Source of the DNA: Clostridia bacterium
GTDB taxonomy: Bacteria > Bacillota > Clostridia > Christensenellales > Aristaeellaceae
Direction: 5' to 3'
Length of the DNA stretch: 64,000 nt
Assembly: GCA_017524615.1 (NCBI GenBank)
Contig: JAFXVJ010000018.1
Coordinates: 16,466 to 80,465 of the forward strand
Position numbers and translations under genes: made by a program. How positions within the stretch are numbered: position 1 is the first letter of the stretch; each line of letters opens with the position of its first letter. Below, piece after piece: positions 35,084 through 42,981 of this stretch. The notes under the pieces are model-generated. The model was not told the DNA's origin and did no database searches. It worked only from the letters and a program-made list of their open reading frames with translations.

Positions 35084-35977
35084 TTACTGCCCCAGGGCTT
35101 CCTGCAGCACGGCCAGATTGGCGCGCATCACGTCTTCATAGGCGGTCAGCGCGCCGTCGCCGGTCACCAGGGGATCCAGTTCATACACTTTGGCGCCCGT
35201 GGAGCGGGCGACGGTACGCACGGCCGTGTCGCCATACAGCGGCTCAGAGAACAGGGGCGGATTACCCGCTTCCTTCACCGCCGCGATCACGTCGGACAGC
35301 ATGCGGGAGGATAGGGGCGTGTCCGGATCGGAGGTGACCACGGCGACCACATCCAGGCCGTAAGCCCGGGCGAAGTAAGGGAACGCCTCATGGAAAGTGA
35401 CGATTTTTTTATTGGGCAGGGCGGAAATGGCCGCTGCCAGCTCCGCATCCAGGTCGGTCAGCCGCCGGGTGTACTGGGCGGCGTTTGCGTTGATCCTGTC
35501 CGCCTGGCCGGGCAGCAATTCCACCATGGCGCTCCGGATGTTTTCCACCATCTGCATGGCGTTGTGGGGATCCAGCCAGATATGGGCATTGTATTCCCCA
35601 TGGTCTTCGTCAGCGTGTTCATCGGCGGACAGCAGGGGTACGCCCTGGGCGCAGTCCACCAGCGTCAGGCCGGCGAAACGGCTTTTGATGACGGGCAGGA
35701 AGCTGTCCTCCATGCCGGCGCCATTGATGATCAGGGCGCGGGCCGTGCTGAGGGTGCGCATGTCGCCGGTGAGCAGCTGATAATCGTGGAGGCAGCCGGT
35801 GGAGGGAGGGGTCATGGAGGTGAGGCTGACGCCACTGACGCCGTCCAGCACGTTTTTCGCCAGAATATAGACGGGATAGAACGTGGCCACCACGGTGATT
35901 TCTTCTGTTTCCGCGCCGCAGCCGCCCAAGGGCAGCGCCAGCAGGACGATCAGCAGCAAAGCAAGCAGTTTTTTCAT
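35084..35977 (-). CDS. Zinc/manganese-binding lipoprotein (ZnuA/AdcA family)
   Basis: The product has 297 residues. A lipoprotein signal peptide ends at the lipobox LPLGGC (Cys20 approx). The mature protein is a cluster A-I metal-binding protein: TFYPVYILAKNV, a metal-loop DEHADEDHGEYNAHIWLDP rich in His/Asp/Glu, TFHEAFPYFARAYGL and the C-terminal LDPLVTG. The His-rich loop and HIWLDP favour zinc. The normal first site His is not obvious (TPPSTGCLHDYQ has Cys and His where GxxPH-D is expected). No permease or ATPase gene is adjacent, so it is an orphan. Confidence 0.88.
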   Translation of the reverse strand: MKKLLALLLIVLLALPLGGCGAETEEITVVATFYPVYILAKNVLDGVSGVSLTSMTPPSTGCLHDYQLLTGDMRTLSTARALIINGAGMEDSFLPVIKSRFAGLTLVDCAQGVPLLSADEHADEDHGEYNAHIWLDPHNAMQMVENIRSAMVELLPGQADRINANAAQYTRRLTDLDAELAAAISALPNKKIVTFHEAFPYFARAYGLDVVAVVTSDPDTPLSSRMLSDVIAAVKEAGNPPLFSEPLYGDTAVRTVARSTGAKVYELDPLVTGDGALTAYEDVMRANLAVLQEALGQ

Positions 35978-36033
35978 GGGTTCCAGCGGTTTCCTTTCTG
36001 GGATGGATTGCGGGGACAGCCCCGCCAGGGTTC

Positions 36034-36061
36034 AGTATACCGGTTTTGGGCCGATTGTAAA
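36034..36061 (-). promoter_or_regulatory. Predicted promoter for the zinc-binding lipoprotein gene
   Basis: On the minus strand TTTACA (36061-36056) and TATACT (36039-36034) are separated by 16 bp. No Zur-like palindrome was recognised. Confidence 0.6.
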
Positions 36062-36140
36062 GAGAAAATGAAGAATTTTGTTTCTGTTCGATGTCCGGCC
36101 GGACAGATGCGGATTTTCAATGCTTTCATTCTGCCGCCAT

Positions 36141-36172
36141 AAAAAGCGGGAAGGCGCAACGGCCCTCCCGCT
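36141..36172 (-). terminator. Rho-independent terminator of thrS
   Basis: On the minus strand GCGGGAGGGC pairs with GCCTTCCCGC and is followed by TTTTT, 16 bases after the stop. Confidence 0.85.
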
Positions 36173-36188
36173 TGGCGGTTTGGAGCGA

Positions 36189-37973
36189 TTATTTCCGTTC
36201 CTTGATTTCCTGCGCCAGCTTGGCGGCGAAATCGGCGATGGAATACACGGTGGTCTGGTCGGTCTCCCGGTCGCGGACGGAGATGTTGCCCTCGGCGATT
36301 TCCTTTTCGCCGATGATGATCATGTAGGGCACCTTGTCCTCCTGGCGGGCATAGCGGATCTTGTAGCCGATCTTTTCGTTGCGGTCATCCAATTCCACCC
36401 GGAAGCGCATTTCCTTGAGCTGCTGATACACCTTTTCTGCGTAATCCATGCTCTTGTCGGAAACGGGCAGCACCTTGGCCTGCACGGGCGCCAGCCACAC
36501 GGGGAAGATGCCCTTGGTTTCTTCGATCAGGTAGGCCATGAACCGATCCAGGGAGCCCAGGATGGCGCGGTGCAGCACCACGGGGGTCTTTTCGACGCCG
36601 TCCTTGTCGATGTATTTGAGGTTGAATTTGGCGGGGAGGCAGAAATCCAGCTGGCAGGTGGACAGGGTGTATTCCGCGCCGACGGCGGGCTTCACGTTCA
36701 CGTCCAGCTTGGGGCCGTAGAAGGCAGCCTCGCCGATTTCCTCGGTGAAGTGGATGCCCAGCTCGGTGAGCACTTCCCTCAGGGCGCTTTCGGCCTTTTC
36801 CCACATTTCATCGTCCTGGTGGTATTTCACCTTGTCTTCAGGATCCCGCAGGCTCAGCACGCAGCGGTAATCGGTGATGTGGAAATCCTTGTAGGTGGAG
36901 AAGATCAGGTCGCACACGGCGCTTACCTCGTCCTTGATCTGCTCGGGGGTGACGAACAGGTGGGCGTCATTCTGGCAGAAGTGACGGCCGCGCTCGATGC
37001 CCTTCAGGGTGCCGCTGGCCTCAAAGCGGAAATCGTGGGCGATTTCGCCGATGCGGATGGGCAGATCCCGGTAGGAATGGGGGCGATTGGCGAAAATGCG
37101 CATATGGTGGGGGCAGTTCATGGGACGCAGCACGAAGGCTTCGCCCTCCACCTCCATGGCGGGGAACATGTTGTCCTTGTAATGATCCCAGTGGCCGCTG
37201 GTCTTGTACAGATCGACGGTGCCCACGCAGGGAGTCAGCACGTGCTGATAGCCCAGCATGACTTCCTTGTCCCGGATATAATTCTCCAACTGCTGCCACA
37301 GGGTATAGCCCTTGGGCAGGAACATGGGCAGGCCGCGGCCCACCAGGTCGTCGGTCATGAACAATTGCATATCCTTGCCAATGCGGCGGTGATCCCGGGC
37401 CTTGGCCTCCTCTACTTCCTTGAGGTAGGCGGCCAATTCGTCCTGGTTGCGGAAGGCGGTACCGTTCAGGCGGGTGAGCATCTTGTTCTTCTGGTCGTTT
37501 TTCCAGTACGCGCCGGACAGGCTCATGAGCTTGAAGGCCTTGAGCGCCTTGGTGTAGCACAGATGCGGGCCCACGCACATGTCGATGTATTCACCCTGCT
37601 GATAGAAGGTGATCACGGCGTCGGCAGGCAGGTCGGCGATGTGCTCCACCTTGTAGATTTCGCCCCGCTCCTGCATCAGCTTTACCGCCTCATCCCGGGG
37701 AAGGGGATAGACCTTGAAGGGCAGGTTTTCCTTCACGATCTTCTGCATTTCCTTCTCGATGGCGGGCAGGTCCTCATCGCTGAGCTTCACGTCGCCCAGG
37801 TCGATGTCATAGTGGAAGCCCTTCTCGGTGGCGGGCCCGTAGGCGAAGTGGGCGTTGGGATACAGGCGTTTCACGGCCTGCGCCATGATGTGGGCGGTGC
37901 TGTGGCGCAGCACTTCCAGTTCCAGTTCCTCGGGGCATTCGGCCACGTGGCCGTCGTTGTAGATGATTTTCAT
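36189..37973 (-). CDS. thrS: Threonyl-tRNA synthetase, form without the TGS domain
   Basis: The product has 594 residues from ATG at 37973, preceded by AGAGGAGG. The enzyme starts directly with the editing domain (LRHSTAHIMAQAVKRLYP; CVGPHL), so the N-terminal TGS domain of about 60 residues found in the common 640-residue form is absent. The catalytic core has PMNCPHHMRIF (zinc Cys), RIGEIAHDFRFEASGTL (motif 2), and VVLHRAILGSLDR (motif 3), followed by the anticodon domain (about 490-594). It charges tRNA(Thr) and is preceded by a T-box leader. The frame is open upstream to 38225, but this runs through the leader and is not translated. Confidence 0.96.
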   Translation of the reverse strand: MKIIYNDGHVAECPEELELEVLRHSTAHIMAQAVKRLYPNAHFAYGPATEKGFHYDIDLGDVKLSDEDLPAIEKEMQKIVKENLPFKVYPLPRDEAVKLMQERGEIYKVEHIADLPADAVITFYQQGEYIDMCVGPHLCYTKALKAFKLMSLSGAYWKNDQKNKMLTRLNGTAFRNQDELAAYLKEVEEAKARDHRRIGKDMQLFMTDDLVGRGLPMFLPKGYTLWQQLENYIRDKEVMLGYQHVLTPCVGTVDLYKTSGHWDHYKDNMFPAMEVEGEAFVLRPMNCPHHMRIFANRPHSYRDLPIRIGEIAHDFRFEASGTLKGIERGRHFCQNDAHLFVTPEQIKDEVSAVCDLIFSTYKDFHITDYRCVLSLRDPEDKVKYHQDDEMWEKAESALREVLTELGIHFTEEIGEAAFYGPKLDVNVKPAVGAEYTLSTCQLDFCLPAKFNLKYIDKDGVEKTPVVLHRAILGSLDRFMAYLIEETKGIFPVWLAPVQAKVLPVSDKSMDYAEKVYQQLKEMRFRVELDDRNEKIGYKIRYARQEDKVPYMIIIGEKEIAEGNISVRDRETDQTTVYSIADFAAKLAQEIKERK

Positions 37974-38132
37974 GGTGTTCCTCCTCTGTTGTGTGATGGC
38001 ACGGCGACGCGTGCTGTGTGCTGAGGGTGGAGGGGGGATAGGCAGAGGGCGGCGCGGCATGCCGAAATTGTCCGGCAGGCAATCCCCTTGCCTTCTGCTT
38101 CCTGTCTCCATCCTCCTTACGGGGAGGGCAAT

Positions 38133-38376
38133 CAAAAACGCCCGTCCCCTCATTATGAAATGAAGGGACGAGCGTGAAATGCGTTTCTTCGCCCGCGGTT
38201 CCACCCTTTTTGCCCGTTTACGCAAAACGGACCGCTTGATGACGCGCTGTATCGGGCGCGACGCGCCGCCGGTCAGGAGGCGGTATTTCCTTGGCGTCCT
38301 TGCGCGCTTGCACCGTCCGCGCGCTCTCTGAAAGGACGGGAGAAAGGAAACGTGTTCTCCGTCATTCCGGGGATTG
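38133..38376 (-). promoter_or_regulatory. T-box leader (threonine) controlling thrS
   Basis: The minus strand holds the universal T-box sequence AGGGTGGAACCGCG (38207-38194), which pairs with the uncharged tRNA end, followed by a terminator hairpin CGCTCGTCCCTTCA / TGAGGGGACGGGCG and TTTTT (38174-38133). A specifier ACC Thr codon is plausible in the AAATACCGCC segment upstream (near 38285), but I did not fold stem I. Uncharged tRNA(Thr) should favour antitermination. Confidence 0.9.
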
Positions 38377-38381
38377 GATGT

Positions 38382-38410
38382 ATTATACGCCCGGAGGATG
38401 GCCGTGTCAA
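38382..38410 (-). promoter_or_regulatory. Predicted consensus promoter of the thrS T-box transcript
   Basis: On the minus strand a perfect TTGACA (38410-38405) and a perfect TATAAT (38387-38382) have a 17-bp spacer. Confidence 0.88.
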
Positions 38411-38590
38411 GCCTTTCCTGAGCGAAGATGAGAGTTTTTCGCGGGTTTTTCCGTCATCCACGCAATCCGGTCCATCAGGAGGAAAAGGCTGGACATTCCC
38501 TGAAGAATGAGCGATAATAAGCGATGGATCATGGCACGGCATCCGGCGCGCCGCGGCGGCAGGCCGGCAGATGAGGGATGGAGAAACGCG

Positions 38591-39457
38591 ATGCACGAGG
38601 TGGAAGCAAAAGCTCTGTTGAACAGGTGGCAGGGGATGAACCTGTACCGGGGGTGCACCCACGGCTGTGTCTACTGCGACAGCCGCAGTGCCTGCTACCA
38701 GTTTACCCATGATTTTGAGGATGTGGAGGTCAAACGGAATGCGCCGGAGCTGCTGGAGGAGATCCTGCGGAAAAAACGCAGCAAATTCGTGATTTCCACC
38801 GGCTCCATGAGCGATCCGTACCAGCCCTGCGAAAAGAAGCTGGGCCTGACGCGCCGCTGCCTGGAGCTGATCGACCGATATGGGTTCGGCGCGTCGGTGA
38901 TCACCAAATCGGATCTGGCGCTGCGGGATATCGACCTGTTTGCCAGCATCCATGACAAGGCCAAGAGCGTGCTGCAGATGACCCTGACGGTGTCGGACGA
39001 CGCGCTGAGCCGGATCCTGGAGCCCAACGTGTGTACCACCTCCAGGCGCTATCAGGTGCTCAAGGCATTTCAGCGGCGGGGCATCCCGGCCGTGGTGTGG
39101 ATGACGCCGCTGCTGCCCTTCCTGACCGATAGAGAGGATAATCTCCGACGCATTCTGGCCTATTGCTTTGACGCCGGGGTGAAGGGCATTATTTGTTTCA
39201 ACGCCGGCATGACGCTGCGGGAGGGCAACCGTGAGTATTATTATCGTGCCCTGGACCGTCATTTTCCCGGGCTCAGCGATATGTACCGCAAACGGTACGG
39301 CGGCGCGTACGAGGTGCCCAGCCCCCATTGCGCCGCCCTGATGCGCATATTCCGGGATGAGTGCGAAAAATACGGGGTGCTGCACGATCCGGACGCATGT
39401 TTTGCCTATATCGCTGCGTTTCCGGAGCGGCAGAAGCAATTATCCATGTTTGACTGA
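38591..39457 (+). CDS. SPL-family radical SAM protein
   Basis: The product has 288 residues from ATG at 38591 with GGATGGAG upstream; an upstream ATG at 38507 lacks a site. The cluster motif CTHGCVYC (Cys-X3-Cys-X2-Cys) comes early, after NLYRGC, and the SPL-type blocks STGSMSDPYQPCEKK, GASVITKSDLALRDIDL and TLTVSDDALSRILEP follow. These short proteins resemble the catalytic half of spore photoproduct lyase but lack its conserved C-terminal Cys context; they are widespread in gut anaerobes with unknown substrate. It is divergent from the thrS T-box. Confidence 0.88.
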   Translation: MHEVEAKALLNRWQGMNLYRGCTHGCVYCDSRSACYQFTHDFEDVEVKRNAPELLEEILRKKRSKFVISTGSMSDPYQPCEKKLGLTRRCLELIDRYGFGASVITKSDLALRDIDLFASIHDKAKSVLQMTLTVSDDALSRILEPNVCTTSRRYQVLKAFQRRGIPAVVWMTPLLPFLTDREDNLRRILAYCFDAGVKGIICFNAGMTLREGNREYYYRALDRHFPGLSDMYRKRYGGAYEVPSPHCAALMRIFRDECEKYGVLHDPDACFAYIAAFPERQKQLSMFD

Positions 39458-39470
39458 ATGGGAGGAAGGC

Positions 39471-39542
39471 ATGGAGGACGATTTTGTTCGCGCGGCTGGC
39501 CGCAACGATCCGGCAGTCTGTCCGGAATTGGTATCAGCGTGA
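39471..39542 (+). CDS. Possible 23-residue peptide or gene remnant
   Basis: ATG at 39471 has GGGAGGAAGG immediately upstream, 13 bases after the radical SAM stop. The peptide reads MEDDFVRAAGRNDPAVCPEL and three more residues. It resembles the N-terminus of a truncated soluble protein. No continuation was found in other frames that I can identify. Confidence 0.3.
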   Translation: MEDDFVRAAGRNDPAVCPELVSA

Positions 39543-39696
39543 TAGAATCCGGTCGGAAATCGGTACAGATACCCGGGCGCACCGTGCCGGATGGGGGAGG
39601 GAACGGAAGCGGGACCCTCCTGGGCCGCGCAGGCAGGGCGTCATCCGCGCCGATGATCCGGACCATCCGACGGGAATCGCCCGTCCTCCCTGCCGC

Positions 39697-39750
39697 CTCC
39701 AAGCACTCTTTGTCCGGCTTCTCTGTGTACATTCCGTGACGAAACATTCG
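39697..39750 (+). repeat. Dispersed short repeat, divergent copy
   Basis: CTCCAAGCACTCTTTGTCCG and GCTTCTCTGTGTACATTCCG match the order of blocks in the copies at 17202 (minus), 23930 and 45168. Identity is lower than between the others. Confidence 0.4.
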
Positions 39751-40000
39751 CGCATTTTCTTTCATATTATAAAATACGGGATGCAAATGGGTCGCGCGCG
39801 GCCGCTCTCCCGGCTTCTCATCGGCAGAAGACAGGAGGGAGCGGCTGCGTGCTTTATGCCGTGCATGACTATATATAATATAATAAGGAAGAAAACCAAA
39901 AAATGAAGGGCGTGAACCGATCAAAACGAACAAACTATGGTTTGTATGATCATAAAGAATGGAAGATGAAGAAAATTTTTCGAAAAAGTAAAAAAAAAGG

Positions 40001-40029
40001 TTGAAAAAAACAGGCTGTTGGTTTATAAT
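40001..40029 (+). promoter_or_regulatory. Strong predicted promoter with A-tract upstream element
   Basis: TTGAAA (40001-40006) and TATAAT (40024-40029) have a 17-bp spacer. Immediately upstream, GAAAATTTTTCGAAAAAGTA and a run of A resemble an UP element. The region is by far the most AT-rich in the window. Confidence 0.85.
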
Positions 40030-40035
40030 GGCATT

Positions 40036-40250
40036 GTCATTCCGTGTGGGTTTCTCAACCGACGCTTAATGGCGTTATAAAGGTAACCCCGGATACGCCC
40101 GATTTGAGCGAATGATTGCAAGGAAATGCCAAATCGGAGGTGCGTCCCCGGCGATCCCCGGCGATGTGCTTTCCGGTGGCGGCATGATGATGTCTCAGAA
40201 TCCCGGCAAGGGATTCGCATAGAGAATGAGTTGGGGAAAGGAGGATGCTT
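40036..40250 (+). promoter_or_regulatory. Long structured 5-prime leader, class not recognised
   Basis: Between the promoter and the leader ORF lie about 215 nt with clear pairing: GGTTTCTCAACC hairpin, GACGC/GCGTT, and a long stem of CCCGGATACGCCCGATTT (40087-40105) with AAATCGGAGGTGCGTCCCCGG (40131-40150) capped by a 25-nt loop, then a further GATTCC/GGGATT-type pair around 40198-40215. It does not match the riboswitch classes I know by consensus. Confidence 0.55.
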
Positions 40251-40252
40251 CC

Positions 40253-40351
40253 ATGACTCATAAGCATTTTCGTTCGCGAGACCCGACTGTGTGCCTGACG
40301 CACGGTGATCAGGGTTTTACGATAAACAAAAAAGTATTTGGGAGGAATTGA
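40253..40351 (+). CDS. Leader ORF of 32 residues ahead of the Cys-repeat protein
   Basis: ATG at 40253 has AAAGGAGG eight bases upstream, one of the best ribosome sites in the window. The peptide begins MTHKHFRSRDPTVCLTHGDQ and ends NKKVFGRN. Its stop codon (TGA, 40349-40351) lies two bases before the GTG start of the large secreted protein, and the ribosome site of the latter (GGGAGG) is inside it, so translation is probably coupled. It is basic, with no signal peptide. It may be a regulatory upstream ORF rather than a functional peptide. Confidence 0.5.
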   Translation: MTHKHFRSRDPTVCLTHGDQGFTINKKVFGRN

Positions 40352-40353
40352 TT

Positions 40354-42822
40354 GTGAAGAAGTTGCTTGCGATCTTGGCCTTGTTGCTCGCACTGTGTAT
40401 GCTGTGTGGCGTAGCGATGGCTGACACGGACTCTGAAGACGGCGGCGAGAGCTATTTCGACCCGACCCGTATTCACGAAGTGGATGGACACGAAGTTAAC
40501 ACTGATAGCGCGAGAGAAATGCGGAAAGCCACCTGCACCCAAAAGGGCCTCTGGCGCTATGACTGCGAAGACGATCCCACTCATTTCCATGAAGTGTATT
40601 CTCCTGCTCTTGGTCATGATTGGGACGACGGCAAAGTCACCAAGGAACCCACCTGCACCGAAGCTGGCGTTCTGACCAAAACCTGCAAACGCTGCGGCGA
40701 TACCAAGACTGAGCCCATCAAGGCGCTGGGCCATCTGTGGTCTTCTGATGAAGACGGCACCCAGTGGGGCAAAGTGGTCAAGGAACCCACCTGCACCGAA
40801 AAGGGCGAAGCGCTGGACTACTGCAAGCGCTGCGACGTGATCAGGGAACTGCATGATCCCCGCATCATTGATGAAGTCCCCCATTTCTTTATTGCTGTGA
40901 TTGACGCATATCCCACTTGCAAAGACGAAGGCTGGGGCCACTTCGAGTGCGTGTGGTGCGGCTTCATCCCCGAGCAGGCGGATGTTGACAATGGCACTTA
41001 CGATCTGAGCAATGGCGATGATGGCGAACTCACCATCACACTCCCGACCGGCATGAGCGTTACGGTTGGGTATGACAGTGTTTACTTCACGCTTCCCGCT
41101 GATCCCGATGGTCATGATTGGGACAATTGGGTGCTGATCGACGAGGCGACCTGCTACCAGCCCATGAGCTATGTGCGTTGGTGCAAGATCTGCGGCGACA
41201 AGCAGGAAGAAGTTCTGGATGATTATGACAAGCTGTGGGCCTTCGGCTATGACATCGAAGATTTCATGGATGATGGACGGCTCGCTCCCGTGTATGTTTC
41301 CACTTCCCGCCTGGTGGATTGCTTCACCGAAGAAGTGACCCTCACCTGCAAGAATTGCTACAAGCTCAACGCTGATGGCACCGAAGAATTTGCGCCTGGC
41401 CATGATCCCGTTGTTTTCCAGCGTGATGTGACTTCCCATATCTACGATCACAGCGACAAACTGTATAAGAGCGAAGCGGCTGCCAAGAAGGCTGAGCCCA
41501 CCTTTGCCGAATACAAGGCCGCTACCTGTGAAGAAGACGGCTACATCGCTTACAAGTGCATTTATGACGACTCCCTCGCCGCTATCCCCACCGGCGAAAA
41601 CGCCATCAATGCCACTCCTCATGACGAAGACACCTACGATTACGTGGTGATCCCCGCCCTGGGCCATGACTGGTCTGCCTGGGAAGAGCGCTATGCCCCC
41701 GGCGCCGGCGATAACGAATATGGCTATTGGCTCCGTGAGTGCGAGCGCTGCCATAAGACCGAGGAAAAGATTGCCAAGCAGCAGCCTGCCGAAATGTGCG
41801 GCGACAATCACGATTTCCTGGAAACCGAAATCGTTGACGCCACCTGCACCGAAGCTGGCAGCATCACCTACACCTGCTCCAAGTGCGGCACCGAAAAGAC
41901 CGAAGAAATCCCCGCTCTCGGACACAACTACGAAGTTGAAGTCGTGGCCGAGCCCACCTGCTCCAAGGCCGGAAAGCAGCTGCTGACCTGCGCGAACTGC
42001 GGTGATGAATACACCGAAGTGCTGCCGAAGCTGGCTCATACTCCTGAAGTGGTGCCTGCTGTTCCCGTCACCTGCACCGAAGATGGCCTGACCGAAGGCT
42101 CTGTGTGCGCTGTGTGCGGCGAAGTCCTGGTTGAGCAGGAAGTCATCAAGGCTGTTGGCGCTCATGACTACAAGAAGGTCGAAGCTGTTGCTCCCACCTG
42201 CACCGCTGCCGGTAACACCGAAGGCGTCGTCTGCTCCGTGTGCGGCGATGTGCTGGTTGAGGCCAAGGAAGTTCCCGCTCTGGGCCACACTCCCAAGGCT
42301 GTGGAAGGCAAAGCTGCCACCTGCACCGTGGCTGGTCTGACCGAAGGTTCTGTCTGCTCCGTGTGCGGCGAAGTCCTGGTTGCCCAGGAAGAAATCCCCG
42401 CTCTGGGCCATGATTGGGACGAAGGCGAAATCACCAAGGAAGCCACTCCCGAAGCCGATGGCGAAAAGACCTTCACCTGCAAGGCCTGTGGCGAAACCAA
42501 GACCGAACCCGTTGCTTTCGAATTCAACGAGAATCCCGCTTACGAACTGAAAGACATGGCCTACGGCAACAACATGATCACCGGTACCGTGGCTCATGAT
42601 CCCACCACCGTGGAAGCTTCCAAGCTGTATGCTCGCGTCACCGTGTTCTTCGTGGGCGGCACCTACGCTGTGTTCGCTGACTACATCGAGGACGACGTGA
42701 TCAGCATCGAAGTGCATGGCACCGTTCTGGCTGTGTCTGTTGAACTGACCGCCACCAAGAACGTTGTTCCCGGCGATGACCTCGTGGTGTTCGATTCCTG
42801 GGGCGAGTACTACAAGGACTAA
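40354..42822 (+). CDS. Large secreted protein with about eleven Cys-X2-Cys 'ALGHDW' repeats
   Basis: The product has 822 residues from GTG at 40354 (GGGAGG upstream). Residues 1-24 are a signal peptide (LLAILALLLALCMLCGVAMA). The mature protein is a string of 35-50-residue modules of the type PTCTEAG-x-LTKTCKRCGDTKTEPIKALGHxW. Each carries one Cys in the CTEAG part and a Cys-X2-Cys pair, with a closing Gly-His. Modules at about 50-100, 100-150, 195, 270, 390, and five successive ones at 485-710 are clearest; two have lost the Cys pair. The last 110 residues form a beta-rich domain with no anchor motif. The Cys/His spacing suggests small metal- or disulfide-stabilised folds, a known but uncharacterised repeat in Clostridia surface proteins. 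Codon bias and promoter suggest very high expression. Confidence 0.85.
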   Translation: MKKLLAILALLLALCMLCGVAMADTDSEDGGESYFDPTRIHEVDGHEVNTDSAREMRKATCTQKGLWRYDCEDDPTHFHEVYSPALGHDWDDGKVTKEPTCTEAGVLTKTCKRCGDTKTEPIKALGHLWSSDEDGTQWGKVVKEPTCTEKGEALDYCKRCDVIRELHDPRIIDEVPHFFIAVIDAYPTCKDEGWGHFECVWCGFIPEQADVDNGTYDLSNGDDGELTITLPTGMSVTVGYDSVYFTLPADPDGHDWDNWVLIDEATCYQPMSYVRWCKICGDKQEEVLDDYDKLWAFGYDIEDFMDDGRLAPVYVSTSRLVDCFTEEVTLTCKNCYKLNADGTEEFAPGHDPVVFQRDVTSHIYDHSDKLYKSEAAAKKAEPTFAEYKAATCEEDGYIAYKCIYDDSLAAIPTGENAINATPHDEDTYDYVVIPALGHDWSAWEERYAPGAGDNEYGYWLRECERCHKTEEKIAKQQPAEMCGDNHDFLETEIVDATCTEAGSITYTCSKCGTEKTEEIPALGHNYEVEVVAEPTCSKAGKQLLTCANCGDEYTEVLPKLAHTPEVVPAVPVTCTEDGLTEGSVCAVCGEVLVEQEVIKAVGAHDYKKVEAVAPTCTAAGNTEGVVCSVCGDVLVEAKEVPALGHTPKAVEGKAATCTVAGLTEGSVCSVCGEVLVAQEEIPALGHDWDEGEITKEATPEADGEKTFTCKACGETKTEPVAFEFNENPAYELKDMAYGNNMITGTVAHDPTTVEASKLYARVTVFFVGGTYAVFADYIEDDVISIEVHGTVLAVSVELTATKNVVPGDDLVVFDSWGEYYKD

Positions 42823-42856
42823 GAAAACCTATAACTGCTTACGATAAGTAAGAAAA

Positions 42857-42943
42857 GTCAAGTCTTAGGGTAGCAGTTTGTGGACAGGCAAATGAGCAGC
42901 CGATGCAAAGCTTACGTGCTAACCACAGCTGCTACCCTTTGAC
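42857..42943 (+). repeat. Long imperfect hairpin between the two Cys-repeat genes
   Basis: GTCAA...GGGTAGCAG...TGTGG pairs with CCACA...CTGCTACCC...TTGAC across 87 nt, with inner AGCAGC and AAAGC segments. No T tract follows. It may stabilise the 3-prime end of the first message or attenuate read-through. Confidence 0.65.
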
Positions 42944-42981
42944 GTTCAGGGGCTGCTTGAGAGAAATTTGGAGGAGAATAA

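Larger units (their letters stand above)
39458..40252. other. Long non-coding region with a repeat copy and AT-rich promoter patch
   Basis: The first part (39471-39542) holds a 23-residue reading frame with a GGAGG ribosome site (MEDDFVRAAGRNDPAVC...), possibly the broken start of a lost gene. About 39697-39750 is a copy of the dispersed short repeat. From about 39865 to 40030 the DNA becomes strikingly AT-rich with A-tracts. The perfect inverted repeat ACAAAC-TATG-GTTTGT is at 39930-39945. The rest is a structured untranslated leader. Confidence 0.6.

Noticed and set aside
35978-36140. Zur operator in front of the zinc-binding lipoprotein gene
   Set aside because: No 9-1-9 type palindrome with TCGTAAT-like halves was seen.
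38507-38590. Longer N-terminus for the SPL-like radical SAM protein
   Set aside because: The ATG at 38507 has no ribosome site, while ATG at 38591 has GGATGGAG upstream.
39406-39933. Minus-strand frame of 175 codons
   Set aside because: It covers the end of a radical SAM gene and a repeat copy; Arg/Pro-rich with no family features.
40036-40250. Cyclic di-GMP riboswitch in the leader
   Set aside because: Neither the GNRA tetraloop pattern nor the conserved ACGCAAAGCC-type segment could be found.
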